Assembly (NCBI GenBank): GCA_016191245.1
Contig: JACPOY010000028.1
Coordinates: 32,107-96,106 of the forward strand
Direction: 5' to 3'
Source of the DNA: Gammaproteobacteria bacterium
Lineage (GTDB): Bacteria > Pseudomonadota > Gammaproteobacteria > Berkiellales > Berkiellaceae
DNA length: 64,000 nt
Shown: piece after piece, positions 16,776 through 26,075 of the stretch
Position numbering within the stretch: position 1 is the stretch's first letter
How the letters are laid out: each line of letters opens with the position of its first letter
Notes under the pieces: generated by a model
Told to the model about the DNA's origin: nothing
Databases searched by the model: none
What the model saw: the letters and a program-made list of their open reading frames with translations, nothing else
Program-made: the position numbers and the translations under genes

Positions 16776-18209
16776 ATGAATCCACGTACATGCCCATCGC
16801 TACTCAAAACGATCGCGATTTTATTAACATTCCATGTTGGCAGCTACGCTTTGCCTATCCAGGCCAAGGAAGCAGCCACTCCTGAAGAAACGCTTCCCCT
16901 AGATGATTTACAACGCTTTACTTCTGTGGTCGAACAAATTCGTAAATATTATGTCAAACCAATTGATGACAAGGAATTGTTTGAAAATGCCATTCGCGGC
17001 ATGTTATCAGGCCTTGATCCCCATTCATCCTATCTTGATCCAAGCGAATTCTCTGATTTACGTGCCAACACTTCCGGTAAATTTGGTGGTTTAGGGATAG
17101 AAGTTACCATGGAAGATGGCTATGTGCGCGTTATTAGCCCAATTGATGATACGCCCGCATCACGTGCTGGTATTAAAGCAGGTGATGTTATCGTGCGATT
17201 GGATGATACACCAGTAAAAGGATTGACGCTTAAAAAAGCAGTAGAAATGATGCGTGGCGACAGAGGAACCAATATTTTATTAACTATTATGCGCAAAGGG
17301 GCAACTCAGCCTCTTAAAATCAAAGTAATGCGCGATGTGATTCAAGTAAAAAGTGTTCGCTCTAAAATCCTTGATAAAAACTACGGTTATATTCGAATTT
17401 CACAATTTCAAACTCATTCTGGTGAAGATCTTATCGAAGCTATCGCTCAATTGAAAAAGGACACGAATAATAATCTCAAAGGAATAATCTTAGATTTACG
17501 TAATAACCCTGGCGGCATTTTGGAATCTTCTGTGAAAGTATCTGATGCTTTCTTGGATAAAACAAAATTGGGTTACAACGGCATGATTGTTTATACAGAA
17601 GGACGGCTCCCAGGTTCAGAAATTAAGGAACTTGCACACGATGGAGATGTGCTCAATGGCGCCCCCATTATCACTTTAGTGAATAGTGGTTCGGCATCTG
17701 CATCTGAAATTGTGGCTGGTGCTTTACAAGATCATAAGCGTTCGTTAATTGTGGGAACACAAACCTTTGGCAAAGGATCGGTACAGACTGTCCTGCCTTT
17801 AAAAGACAACCATGGATTAAAGTTAACTACCGCTCTTTATTTCACTCCTTCGGGTCGCTCAATACAAGCAAAAGGAATTATGCCTGACATTGAGATACCT
17901 GATATTAAAATCCCTGAAGCTAAACAAGACGAAAATGAAAACTGGATCAATATCAGAGAGATCGATCTTGAAGGGCATGTTGATAATCCTAATAAAACTG
18001 ACAAAAATCAAGATAAAACATCTGAAAATACTGAAACCAAATCAGCTGAAGATAGTAAACCCTTGGTCAATCAGGATTACCAACTCAATGAAGCGCTCAA
18101 TCTGCTCAAAGGATTAGTTTTAACTACACCTGTTTTACCTAATAAAGCAGTCATAACGACCAAAAACCAAAAATCCAAATTGATCTTGCAAGAAACGCAA
18201 AGTGAATAG
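16776..18209 (+). CDS. ctpA: C-terminal processing protease (S41 family)
   Basis: 477 residues: signal peptide (about 1-30), an N-terminal helical region, a PDZ domain (about 95-180; GGLGIEVTMEDGYVRV, SRAGIKAGDVIVRLDD) and the S41 catalytic core. The nucleophile is the Ser in the NSGSASASEIVAGALQ motif and the general base Lys is in FGKGSVQT. A charged Glu/Lys/Asn-rich low-complexity insert sits near residues 385-430. Periplasmic CtpA proteases cleave substrates with hydrophobic C-termini, including peptidoglycan hydrolases in Pseudomonas. It is the last gene of the gpmI-envC operon, followed by a strong terminator. Confidence 0.93.
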   Translation: MNPRTCPSLLKTIAILLTFHVGSYALPIQAKEAATPEETLPLDDLQRFTSVVEQIRKYYVKPIDDKELFENAIRGMLSGLDPHSSYLDPSEFSDLRANTSGKFGGLGIEVTMEDGYVRVISPIDDTPASRAGIKAGDVIVRLDDTPVKGLTLKKAVEMMRGDRGTNILLTIMRKGATQPLKIKVMRDVIQVKSVRSKILDKNYGYIRISQFQTHSGEDLIEAIAQLKKDTNNNLKGIILDLRNNPGGILESSVKVSDAFLDKTKLGYNGMIVYTEGRLPGSEIKELAHDGDVLNGAPIITLVNSGSASASEIVAGALQDHKRSLIVGTQTFGKGSVQTVLPLKDNHGLKLTTALYFTPSGRSIQAKGIMPDIEIPDIKIPEAKQDENENWINIREIDLEGHVDNPNKTDKNQDKTSENTETKSAEDSKPLVNQDYQLNEALNLLKGLVLTTPVLPNKAVITTKNQKSKLILQETQSE

Positions 18210-18214
18210 TGTGC

Positions 18215-18246
18215 AAGGGCAGACGCTTCGTCTGCCCTTATTTTTA
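18215..18246 (+). terminator. Strong intrinsic terminator after ctpA
   Basis: A perfect 11-bp stem, AAGGGCAGACG (18215-18225) with CGTCTGCCCTT (18229-18239), a 3-nt loop, then ATTTTT. It closes the gpmI-envC-ctpA transcript. Confidence 0.85.
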
Positions 18247-18354
18247 AAAACATAAATTCACTAAAAAACTCAAAGTAATTGCTCCCATAAGGTTCATTTT
18301 TTGGTACTATGTGCGATTCTCGAGAGAGCTTGAGTTTAGAAGTAGCCTCTGTCA

Positions 18355-20337
18355 ATGGATTTAAATCATTCGCACCCAGAAATAAAGCAGATAGCAAACT
18401 TAGAAAAAAGCTATTTGTTACGACTAATTATCAGCGGGATAGGCATCTTATTTTTGTCTTGGATCTCGCTCCTTATCCAATTTGGTAAACCACTGGATTT
18501 TTCTCAGGAACTTTATTATTGGGCTGGCCTTACATTAACCACCCCCATTCTCTATTTTGCAGGACTGCCTTTTATTCGTTCTTTGTTTAATGTGAGAAGC
18601 TCACACTATAGCGTTGATATCTCCATTATTACCGTCTTAATTGCAACTTACTTTTATTCCATGTTTTCAACTTTGTATTATACCGATGACAGCTACGCTT
18701 ATTTTGATTCGATTCTTATTATCTTGTTTATTGTTCTCTCCAGCCGTTATATACAAATTTTTTGTCAGCGCCATATTAGTAAACTGGTGCAAATGCTAGG
18801 CAGATTGCCACCCAAACAAGTTAAAATCATTAGAGCCGATAATCAATTTCATGCCTGCTCCCTTGAAGATATCGTTGTTGGGGATAAGCTTTATATTGCA
18901 CCAGGCGAGTATTTTCCTGTTGATGGGATCATCTGTGATAGTGATACTAGTGTTGATGAATCTATGTTAACAGGTGAGGCGCATGCTATCCCTAAATTTG
19001 CCAATGAAAAAGTTCGCGCCGGTACCTGCAACCTTGATAAATCCGTTACTATTAAAGCAACCAGCAATTTCTCCAATTCTTACTTTGGAAAAATCTTATC
19101 ATTGATGCAACTGAACCAGTCACAAAAGCACAGAATATTGCCCTGTGATCATATTGGTTTGTGGCATCAATTAATTACTCTCACCATAGCCGCTGTTGTT
19201 TATTGTTGGTGGCTGCCATATGACAACCAGTTTGCCATCTATTGTGCAATATGTACTCTGCTGATTACTTCACCTTGTGCCATCGCAATTGCCTATCCTT
19301 TAACAACCGCAAACTTACTTGAAGTGTGCGCCAAAAAAGGTATCCTCATTATTCATGCAATGGCGTTTTACAAATTAAATGAAGTTGAACATATTTTATT
19401 TGATAAAACCGGTACCCTCACTGAGGGGAACTTAGTGGTCGATCAAGTCGAATATTGCAACAATGCTACCGCACAAAATGTACTACCATTGATTGCTGTT
19501 ATTGAAAAAAATACTCACCATCCGATAGCGCATGCTATTGTTCAATACGCGGAGCTTACCTTCACCGATTTTCCTACCATTGAAATACATCGGCTACGCG
19601 TTTTCCCCGGTAATGGGATCAGAGCTTTGGTGGATGGCAAATTTGTGCTCATCGGCTCTGCACGTTGGTTACGAAAAAATGGTGTTTTTATTAGCGCTGA
19701 AGTCATTGAAGCACAAGAAAATCATGTGCATTGCGATCATATTTTCGTTCATTGTGCTATCGGTGGAGTTGAAGTTGCGCGCATTCAACTTAAGGATAAA
19801 ATTCGCCAGGAAGCATCTGAAGTCATACAGTTTTTAAAACAGCGCAATATTGAAATGAGTGTGTTAAGCGGAGATAGACCTGTCATTGTCAATGCAATAG
19901 CAAAACAATTAGGTCAAATGTCTGCCACTGCCCAAGCATTGCCTCAAGATAAAGAAGAACAAGTGATAGCATTACAAGATCAAGGTTTTGTCACTGCCAT
20001 GGTCGGTGATGGATTAAATGATGCTCCTGCGCTTAAACGTGCTGACATAGGCATTGCAATTGGAGCAAATAATCCTATCTCAATGCTTTGTGCTGATATT
20101 GTTTTGCAAACGCCAGGCTTAAAACTGATTCAAGATTGTTTACGAATTAGCGCAAAATCAGGAAAAATATTAAAGCAAAATTATTGGATAGGAATTATTT
20201 TTAACTGCATTATGCTCCCCTTTGCAGCATTAGGATATCTTACCCCCATGCTAATGTTGATTGGGATCTGTTTTAACAGCCTACTTATCATGGCCAATGC
20301 TTCGCGATTAAAATTTAAGCCTAAGCAAATTGCTTAA
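18355..20337 (+). CDS. P1B-type heavy-metal-transporting ATPase
   Basis: 660 residues. Core P-type motifs: TGEA (206-209, actuator), DKTGT with phosphorylated Asp350, an HP-type motif (THHPIAHA), and GDGLNDAPALKRAD. The metal-site motif in the sixth helix is SPC (306-308, TSPCAIAIAYP) instead of CPC, a feature of P1B-4-like and some Mn/Fe exporters. The final helix has FNSLLIMANASRLK. There is no N-terminal CxxC domain, only a short His-containing N-terminus (NHSHPE). Substrate unknown; the SPC motif argues against a standard Cu+ exporter. It stands alone between ctpA and hypothetical genes. Confidence 0.88.
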   Translation: MDLNHSHPEIKQIANLEKSYLLRLIISGIGILFLSWISLLIQFGKPLDFSQELYYWAGLTLTTPILYFAGLPFIRSLFNVRSSHYSVDISIITVLIATYFYSMFSTLYYTDDSYAYFDSILIILFIVLSSRYIQIFCQRHISKLVQMLGRLPPKQVKIIRADNQFHACSLEDIVVGDKLYIAPGEYFPVDGIICDSDTSVDESMLTGEAHAIPKFANEKVRAGTCNLDKSVTIKATSNFSNSYFGKILSLMQLNQSQKHRILPCDHIGLWHQLITLTIAAVVYCWWLPYDNQFAIYCAICTLLITSPCAIAIAYPLTTANLLEVCAKKGILIIHAMAFYKLNEVEHILFDKTGTLTEGNLVVDQVEYCNNATAQNVLPLIAVIEKNTHHPIAHAIVQYAELTFTDFPTIEIHRLRVFPGNGIRALVDGKFVLIGSARWLRKNGVFISAEVIEAQENHVHCDHIFVHCAIGGVEVARIQLKDKIRQEASEVIQFLKQRNIEMSVLSGDRPVIVNAIAKQLGQMSATAQALPQDKEEQVIALQDQGFVTAMVGDGLNDAPALKRADIGIAIGANNPISMLCADIVLQTPGLKLIQDCLRISAKSGKILKQNYWIGIIFNCIMLPFAALGYLTPMLMLIGICFNSLLIMANASRLKFKPKQIA

Positions 20338-20418
20338 AAATTAGCTGTATTTACACATTTTTATATGTGCTAGTTCTCAATCCTTGTGATATGTTGGAAT
20401 ATATAGATGAGGTGCCTC

Positions 20419-20937
20419 ATGCCAACAATCACCCCTCTTGAAATTATTCTAAAGCAAAACAACACTTTAACAGAACGTGTTTTTAATAATTCTGTTGTTC
20501 CCATTCAATTTGAAGCCAAAGTCGACACCGTTAGTAATGAGCTGCATTTAACTGAAATCAAAAGCAAAGATGGGCACTTATTCACGTTTAAGCATGAAAA
20601 GAATCCTCCCTGTTATCTAACCGTCAACTACAAAACCGATGGCGTGCATTTTTCAACACAGCATACTGATAACCAGAGTTTATTTATTTTATCTTGTTTA
20701 ATTAAAGCCCATGAAAGAGCACTCGAAACACTTGAATTACAAACAGATTGGAAAATTAAGGCACAAAATATGACCATTGGTTTTAAAGCAGTGGCAATCA
20801 TGTATGAGTGCGGCGCCAATTTTGATAATTTGGTCGATGTACAAATTGTTGATGGGTTTCCTGTGAATGATAAAGATCATGCAAAAGTTTCTGCTATCTC
20901 CTCCCTTTCTGAAAACAAAAGTAAACCTAGATCTTAA
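20419..20937 (+). CDS. Hypothetical protein, 172 residues
   Basis: The start is the ATG at 20419, because GAGGTG at 20409-20414 is a proper ribosome binding site for it; the in-frame ATG at 20407 would overlap that site. A soluble, mixed alpha/beta-looking protein with no signal peptide or membrane segment and a Ser/Lys-rich C-terminal tail (SSLSENKSKPRS). I do not recognise a family. It is the first of several lineage-specific genes in 20.4-24.4 kb. The disordered basic tail would fit a secreted effector, but no specific evidence supports that. Confidence 0.6.
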   Translation: MPTITPLEIILKQNNTLTERVFNNSVVPIQFEAKVDTVSNELHLTEIKSKDGHLFTFKHEKNPPCYLTVNYKTDGVHFSTQHTDNQSLFILSCLIKAHERALETLELQTDWKIKAQNMTIGFKAVAIMYECGANFDNLVDVQIVDGFPVNDKDHAKVSAISSLSENKSKPRS

Positions 20938-21037
20938 TTAACTGCATATACAACAAATTTCGTAACTTCCTTCATCCCGCTCAATATGTTAGTATGCCGC
21001 CTCAATTCAATTTTCTATACCTTTAGGGCCAAGAGCG

Positions 21038-21739
21038 ATGACCGCCATATTATTTTCTATTGATCTGATGACATTCAAACCCAAATATTTTTTAAATGGT
21101 AAAGATTCTTTAGAAAAATTAATTATGCATGAAGAAAATAACCTCAAAATAATGCATGGCGAATTTTTTGGGGCGATTACATTGCACCGCTTACAATTCA
21201 AACTCATTAATGCCTTAAAACATCTCTTAGCGTTAATAGCAAAACCGCAAACAACTTTGCAAGAATTAATGCATCAATTATCCAAAATATCCGCGCTTTA
21301 TCTTGAAATAAATGGCGAATTATCTAAAGCGAAGCGACATAAAGATGCTATTTCGCATGAAATCGAAGCACAAGAAAAGAGATTACAAGAAGAGCTTCTC
21401 AACAAAAATATTGCTTATTACGAAGACAAAGCCGAGGCAAGACATGACCGAGCCCAAAGAGCTCGCAAAGAAGCAATAGCGCAAAATCCTGAATTTGAAC
21501 TAGCACTTGATGTGAATATGCGAGTGAAAGCTTTATTGAATAATATATGTCAAAGACTTGGTTTGACATTGCTCCCGTCACTCCAGGGCTTCAAACTCGC
21601 CCCGCATCCAGGTTTACCTTTGAATCAAAACATTCAATTTATTGAAAAATTATTGAATGAATTTAATCAGAGTAAAATAAACTCAACTGCGCTGGAAGCC
21701 AGTCTCAAACGCTTTCATCCAAAAATAAGACCTTATTAA
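21038..21739 (+). CDS. Hypothetical coiled-coil protein, 233 residues
   Basis: The N-terminal third is mixed. Residues about 85-150 form a strongly charged, heptad-rich coiled coil (AKRHKDAISHEIEAQEKRLQ, EDKAEARHDRAQRARKEA). The C-terminal third is Leu/Pro-containing and may be a small helical domain. No signal peptide or membrane segment. It ends 5 bp before the convergent rpoH stop. I do not recognise a family. Its context with other unknown genes suggests a lineage-specific cytoplasmic or translocated protein. Confidence 0.55.
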   Translation: MTAILFSIDLMTFKPKYFLNGKDSLEKLIMHEENNLKIMHGEFFGAITLHRLQFKLINALKHLLALIAKPQTTLQELMHQLSKISALYLEINGELSKAKRHKDAISHEIEAQEKRLQEELLNKNIAYYEDKAEARHDRAQRARKEAIAQNPEFELALDVNMRVKALLNNICQRLGLTLLPSLQGFKLAPHPGLPLNQNIQFIEKLLNEFNQSKINSTALEASLKRFHPKIRPY

Positions 21740-21743
21740 GATT

Positions 21744-22634
21744 TTACGCTACATCAATGACGGTGTTTTGATACATCGCTTGACGTAGCTTTTCAATAGC
21801 GGTTTTTTCAAGCTGACGAATACGTTCTATTGATACTTGATATTTTTCAGCTAAGTCTTTGAGTGATGCTTTCTCATCACTTAACCAGCGTTGGCCAAGA
21901 ATATCCCTGCTGCGTTCATCCAACGTTTCTAAGGCGGTTTGGAGTTTTTCTTGCGCACTATCTTCCCAATTGCCTTCAATCACCACATGAGCAGGATCAC
22001 TTGATTGAGGCGCTTGTAAATAACCAGCAGGTGCATAGTCAGCACCTTCATCATCATCTGCACCATGAAATTCAAAGGAATCATCATGTGCATTGAGTCT
22101 TGATTCCATTTCAAGTACATCTTTAGGTGTCACGCCCAAATCTGACGCAACTGCGTTCACTTCTTCTTGTGATAACCAACCCAAACGTTGCTTTGCTTGG
22201 CGAAGATTAAAAAAGAGTTTTCGTTGTGCTTTCGTGGTTGCCACTTTCACAATACGCCAGTTGCGAATAACAAATTCATGAATTTCAGATTTAATCCAAT
22301 GAACGGCATAAGAAGCCAAACGCACCTTGATCTTTGGATCGAAGCGTTTTACCGCTTTCATGAGGCCAATCGTTCCCTCTTGAATCAGATCGCCTAAGGC
22401 CAAACCATAACCACTATAATTTTTTGCAATGCGCGCAACATAACGCAAATGAGATAGCACTAATTGCTGAGCAGCGAGTAAGTCACCCTTTTCCTGAAAA
22501 CGAGTAGCTAATTCATATTCTTCTTCTTCACTGAGCAAAGGAATAGCATTGACCCGTTGCAGATACGACTGCAGGCCATCTGTGGCTACTGGCAAAGTAA
22601 CCTTGCTAAGCTGTAATTCTTTTCCCATACTCAT
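21744..22634 (-). CDS. rpoH: RNA polymerase heat-shock sigma factor sigma-32
   Basis: 296 residues. Region 2 is DLIQEGTIGLMKAVKRFDP; the RpoH box QRKLFFNLRQAKQ identifies sigma-32 specifically. Region 4 is an HTH (SLKDLAEKYQVSIERIRQLEKTAIEKLR). It directs core polymerase to heat-shock promoters. The start at 22634 has GGAGAA 8-9 nt upstream. A CIRCE operator lies about 30 bp upstream of the start, implying HrcA repression of rpoH. It is not next to ftsEX as in many gammaproteobacteria. Region 2.4-3 carries an acidic insert (DDSFEFHGADDDEGAD). Confidence 0.95.
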   Translation of the reverse strand: MSMGKELQLSKVTLPVATDGLQSYLQRVNAIPLLSEEEEYELATRFQEKGDLLAAQQLVLSHLRYVARIAKNYSGYGLALGDLIQEGTIGLMKAVKRFDPKIKVRLASYAVHWIKSEIHEFVIRNWRIVKVATTKAQRKLFFNLRQAKQRLGWLSQEEVNAVASDLGVTPKDVLEMESRLNAHDDSFEFHGADDDEGADYAPAGYLQAPQSSDPAHVVIEGNWEDSAQEKLQTALETLDERSRDILGQRWLSDEKASLKDLAEKYQVSIERIRQLEKTAIEKLRQAMYQNTVIDVA

Positions 22635-22665
22635 TAAAGGGTTCTCCTTTTATATTGATATTAGT

Positions 22666-22692
22666 TTAGCACTCTCTACCGTTGAGTGCTAC
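22666..22692 (-). promoter_or_regulatory. CIRCE operator (HrcA site) upstream of rpoH
   Basis: TTAGCACTC (22666-22674), 9 nt, GAGTGCTAC (22684-22692). The CIRCE consensus is TTAGCACTC-N9-GAGTGCTAA, so 17 of 18 positions match and the spacing is exact. It sits 32 bp upstream of the rpoH start. The rest of this 306-bp gap (22693-22940) holds a TATACT at 22888-22893 that may serve the plus-strand gene at 22941. I see no small ORF in it. Confidence 0.9.
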
Positions 22693-22940
22693 TCCATAAA
22701 AATCAATAAATTCAATAGATTACTTAATAGTCCTCGTTGGAAATCACAAAAATTAGGTGTAACTTCTCACGTTTGGATCTTCATTCTTTATTTTAGGTAT
22801 AGTGCGATAATCTTCCAATGTCTTTCATCTCACACCACCTTCTCTCCATCGCTTTTCTGTTAATTAAGCAAACTTTCTTTTTTTGGTTATACTTTTTATT
22901 ATGAAGGTGATTAACACAATAACAAGCAAGGACAGGGACC

Positions 22941-23300
22941 ATGGCTTATTTCATCGTTGAAGCTCCCTACGACAAATGTTTTGATATTTTTTTTCAAAAT
23001 GAACTGGGATATCCTAATTTTTATCGTATGACGGAATTGTTAACCTCCGAGGAGGCTTATCAAAATCTCACCTTAGTAGCCCCTTATCCTTCCAAAGAAA
23101 ATACCGTCCTGGAAAAAATCTCAGAGCGTGTAAATGCCTTAAATATGAAGTGCATTCAATTTGGTGAAGACTTAGAAACTGCCTTTTCATTTGATAATGA
23201 AGGAAAATGTGAGCTGCAACCGCAGTTTAAACAGGCACTGCACCTTGCTGTCGTTGAGTTTTTAACCTCGCCATCTCAGCCTCCTTCAAGTCGCGCATAA
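22941..23300 (+). CDS. Hypothetical protein, 119 residues
   Basis: A small soluble protein divergent from rpoH, with ATG at 22941 after a purine-rich AAGGACAGGGACC. It begins MAYFIVEAPYDKCFDIFF and is acidic through the middle, with a Ser/Pro-rich C-terminus. There are no recognisable motifs and no signal peptide or membrane segment. Being divergent from a CIRCE-controlled gene could place it under related control, but the operator lies nearer rpoH. I do not recognise a family. Confidence 0.5.
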   Translation: MAYFIVEAPYDKCFDIFFQNELGYPNFYRMTELLTSEEAYQNLTLVAPYPSKENTVLEKISERVNALNMKCIQFGEDLETAFSFDNEGKCELQPQFKQALHLAVVEFLTSPSQPPSSRA

Positions 23301-23418
23301 ACCATTGATCTTCAAAATTTGACCTTTTATCAGCCCAGTTCATCTAATCTATTGCAGCAACCCCCACTTGAAGTTAGTCTTCCGGCTAATTATTGATTTC
23401 AAGGTAGGTAGGTACAAG

Positions 23419-24381
23419 ATGAGCGATCCCATAGAACATATTGCAGGAAAATTAGCACGATTTGCATGGCAAACTACAGGCTTGGTTTTAGGTCAAGGTG
23501 CTTTAGGTTACGCAGCACATGCTGCAACAACAAGCGAAAGTCGCAATCCGTTCAACTATGTCTTGTCATGGCTAAATCCTTTTACTTTGCTTAATCCATT
23601 AAGTTGGATCAAAAATCCGCTTGAAAAGGCAAAAAAAGCTGCCATGTTTTCAGGCTTGGAAGCTGGCGCTTATCCATTTTCTCAGGCTATTGCCACCAAT
23701 TGGGATAAGACAACTCCTCTTGCTGAAAAATTCATGACACCCATTATTGCTTCCATTATTCGCCCAGCACTTGAAACGTTGAGTAATGAAGGAATGATTT
23801 CGATTCATAATACCCAAAGAACCAGTTGGTTAGGCATGCTTAGCCCTATGTGGTTGGCAAAAAATATCTCAAGTGGTGTTTACAATGTTGTGACCTGGCC
23901 ATATGGTGTCATTGGTAATTGGTGGCATGGCAAAGATCCTCGCACTGTTTATCAAATCCTAGATGAAGCCGCGCCTCAAGCTGGACGTTTGGTTGCTAAT
24001 GGTATCGAGGCTACAGCCCAATATGCTAGCAAAGCAATGCATGGACCCAGTGATATGATTCAGGCAATATCACAAGCAACAGGCATTCCCTATCCCTTCG
24101 TTTTAGCTGGCACGATTGCAGCAGCAGGATTTGGTTATTACTGTTTAAGATCGGGTTGGACAAATATTACGAATATTGTCAATGTAAAAACAACGGTAAA
24201 CACCTCTGCCGCAGCAACTGGTAACAATATGGGCGGCGTGCATATTCATTTGGATGGAAAGCAACAGCCACAAATTTTACATGCAGCAACAACAGCGACA
24301 GGAAATAATGGTCAACAAATACCACCAATCACGATTGTGACAAAAACAGAAGATGAAACCAATAAAGCTAAACTAACCTGA
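23419..24381 (+). CDS. Hypothetical protein with hydrophobic segments, 320 residues
   Basis: The start at 23419 is supported by AGGTAGGTAGG just upstream. The N-terminal third has Gly/Ala-rich and Trp/Pro/Phe-rich hydrophobic stretches (LGQGALGYAAHAA; LSWLNPFTLLNPLSWI). A clear transmembrane candidate lies at about 226-247 (FVLAGTIAAAGFGYYCLRSGW), followed by a polar Thr/Asn/Gln-rich tail. No signal peptide. The soluble N-terminus, late hydrophobic hairpin and polar tail resemble translocated membrane-targeted effectors, but this is inference. The gene ends 7 bp before the convergent fatty-acid hydroxylase gene. Confidence 0.55.
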   Translation: MSDPIEHIAGKLARFAWQTTGLVLGQGALGYAAHAATTSESRNPFNYVLSWLNPFTLLNPLSWIKNPLEKAKKAAMFSGLEAGAYPFSQAIATNWDKTTPLAEKFMTPIIASIIRPALETLSNEGMISIHNTQRTSWLGMLSPMWLAKNISSGVYNVVTWPYGVIGNWWHGKDPRTVYQILDEAAPQAGRLVANGIEATAQYASKAMHGPSDMIQAISQATGIPYPFVLAGTIAAAGFGYYCLRSGWTNITNIVNVKTTVNTSAAATGNNMGGVHIHLDGKQQPQILHAATTATGNNGQQIPPITIVTKTEDETNKAKLT

Positions 24382-24388
24382 AATCTTC

Positions 24389-25243
24389 TCAATAAGCTTT
24401 CATTTTAGTTTTGGGTCTTTTGATGTGTTTGACTCTTAAATAGCGCAAATCCAAAGGAAGTAGCAATAGGTTTATCAGGGATTGATATTTCGGATCGCGA
24501 TATTCTTCTAATCCGAATACCAGTTTGCGCTCCCCTGAAACAGAAACTTCGTTATAAGTTTTGAAAAAACGATCCCACCAGGTTAAACAAAATCCATAAT
24601 TGCTATTGGTTTCTTCTGAATAATCTGAATGGTGAATGCGATGCATCCCCGGGGTCACTATCAGTCGTTGCAAAGCTTTTTCCGTTTTGTTATGTAAGCG
24701 GATATTCAAATGCGCAAATAAAAGCGACAAGCTATATAGTATTTCATACAATAAAACAGCTAACGGCAAAATTCCAAAAAACCCCACCGCCAAAATTTTG
24801 ATACCAACTGTATACATTTCTTCAATCGGATGAAATCGAAGCCCGGTGCTCAATTCTAATTCTTTATCTATATGATGGACGCGATGAAAACGCCACAACC
24901 AACGATATTTATGCAACATACGGTGTTGAACATACAACGCCAAATCGAAGGCAAGCAACCCCAACATAAATTGGGTCAAATAGGGAAGATGACTTTGATG
25001 CAACAATCCAAGCCCTTTACTTTGCATTAAAATTGCAGTTGAAATAGTGATAATAGGAATGACTAAACGAATACATAGTTTAGATATTGCAGCTAAAGAA
25101 AAATGCCGCAACCATCTCGTACGTCTAGAGGTTAATCTTTGTCGCCAGTTACTCGATTTTTCCCATAACGCGAATGCTAAAAATGCGACAATAAAAACCC
25201 CAAAACGACACAAATATTGGTTTGCAATTAACCATTGCTCCAT
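24389..25243 (-). CDS. Sterol desaturase / fatty acid hydroxylase superfamily protein
   Basis: 284 residues, multi-pass membrane protein. It carries the diiron histidine clusters of the ERG3/FA-hydroxylase family: HRMLH, HRVHH, then MHRIHHSDYSEETNSNYG, with a further His in LNIRLH. Four or more hydrophobic segments lie in the first 180 residues. Such enzymes use O2 and a diiron centre to hydroxylate or desaturate lipids in the membrane. The substrate is not evident, and no other sterol or lipid-modification genes are adjacent. In an intracellular bacterium it could act on host-derived sterols or on its own lipids; both are speculation. Confidence 0.82.
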   Translation of the reverse strand: MEQWLIANQYLCRFGVFIVAFLAFALWEKSSNWRQRLTSRRTRWLRHFSLAAISKLCIRLVIPIITISTAILMQSKGLGLLHQSHLPYLTQFMLGLLAFDLALYVQHRMLHKYRWLWRFHRVHHIDKELELSTGLRFHPIEEMYTVGIKILAVGFFGILPLAVLLYEILYSLSLLFAHLNIRLHNKTEKALQRLIVTPGMHRIHHSDYSEETNSNYGFCLTWWDRFFKTYNEVSVSGERKLVFGLEEYRDPKYQSLINLLLLPLDLRYLRVKHIKRPKTKMKAY

Positions 25244-25388
25244 AGAGATAAGCTCACCTAACGCCGAATTGTTATTTTAGAGTATACACATACCTTTATA
25301 TCTCATACCAGGGATATTATTTAGGGAGTTTGCTGATTGGTCAGCATGTTGTTTGTAATGTTCTACAATATGAAGACCCTGAATTGAA

Positions 25389-25862
25389 ATGGTAGTAATA
25401 ATGCACAAAGTTCCAGTATTACAAAATATCACCTTAGGTGGCGTTATTATCAGTCTCATTACTTTTATTGGTATTGTGATACATGTTGTCACACCAGCGA
25501 CCGCTTTTGAGGGTGGTATTAGCGCATTGGTTGCATTCATTTGCATCATTATTTTCAAAAGTATTTATCAAGAGTTTGAAGCGCGCTTTCAACGTGAACA
25601 GCGATTAAAAATCGCATTGATAAATCATATTTTCTTAAGTTTTGCAGATTTACCCGGAAAAAACATAATCCAGGCCTACGTTGAAGAAGCTCTTGCCAAG
25701 CAAAGTAGTCCTTATGCACGAATAAAAACACTTAAACGTTTGAGCAAAAACCATGACGCGTTAGAAATTTTCATTGAAGGACTACGCCAACAGTACAATG
25801 AAATCGCGGTTCTTAAAAATTTAGGATTATCCTGGGATAGCACCTCTTATAAGCATCAATAA
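25389..25862 (+). CDS. Hypothetical inner-membrane protein
   Basis: 157 residues (153 if the ATG at 25401 is used). Two hydrophobic helices near the N-terminus (about 15-34 and 42-58; GGVIISLITFIGIVIHVV and ISALVAFICIIIF) are followed by a charged helical cytoplasmic domain (about 60-157; FEARFQREQRLK...YARIKTLKRLSK). No family recognised. It is monocistronic between the sterol desaturase-like gene (divergent) and trxA. Confidence 0.5.
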   Translation: MVVIMHKVPVLQNITLGGVIISLITFIGIVIHVVTPATAFEGGISALVAFICIIIFKSIYQEFEARFQREQRLKIALINHIFLSFADLPGKNIIQAYVEEALAKQSSPYARIKTLKRLSKNHDALEIFIEGLRQQYNEIAVLKNLGLSWDSTSYKHQ

Positions 25863-26075
25863 TTAAGGGCATTTACACCAATTTCTACCCACTTTATATT
25901 TCTTAAATTAGCAATTATAATAACTAATATGTGATGAACGTCATGACTTTTGTTCATTCCCTTGCTAGCATAGGAACCATCAACTCACGGGCAACCCTCA
26001 CTCTCTTTCTTTTAATAACCAGTGAACCTCAGGGCATGCCCGCAAAGCACTTTCAATCGAGGAGAATGAAACATC

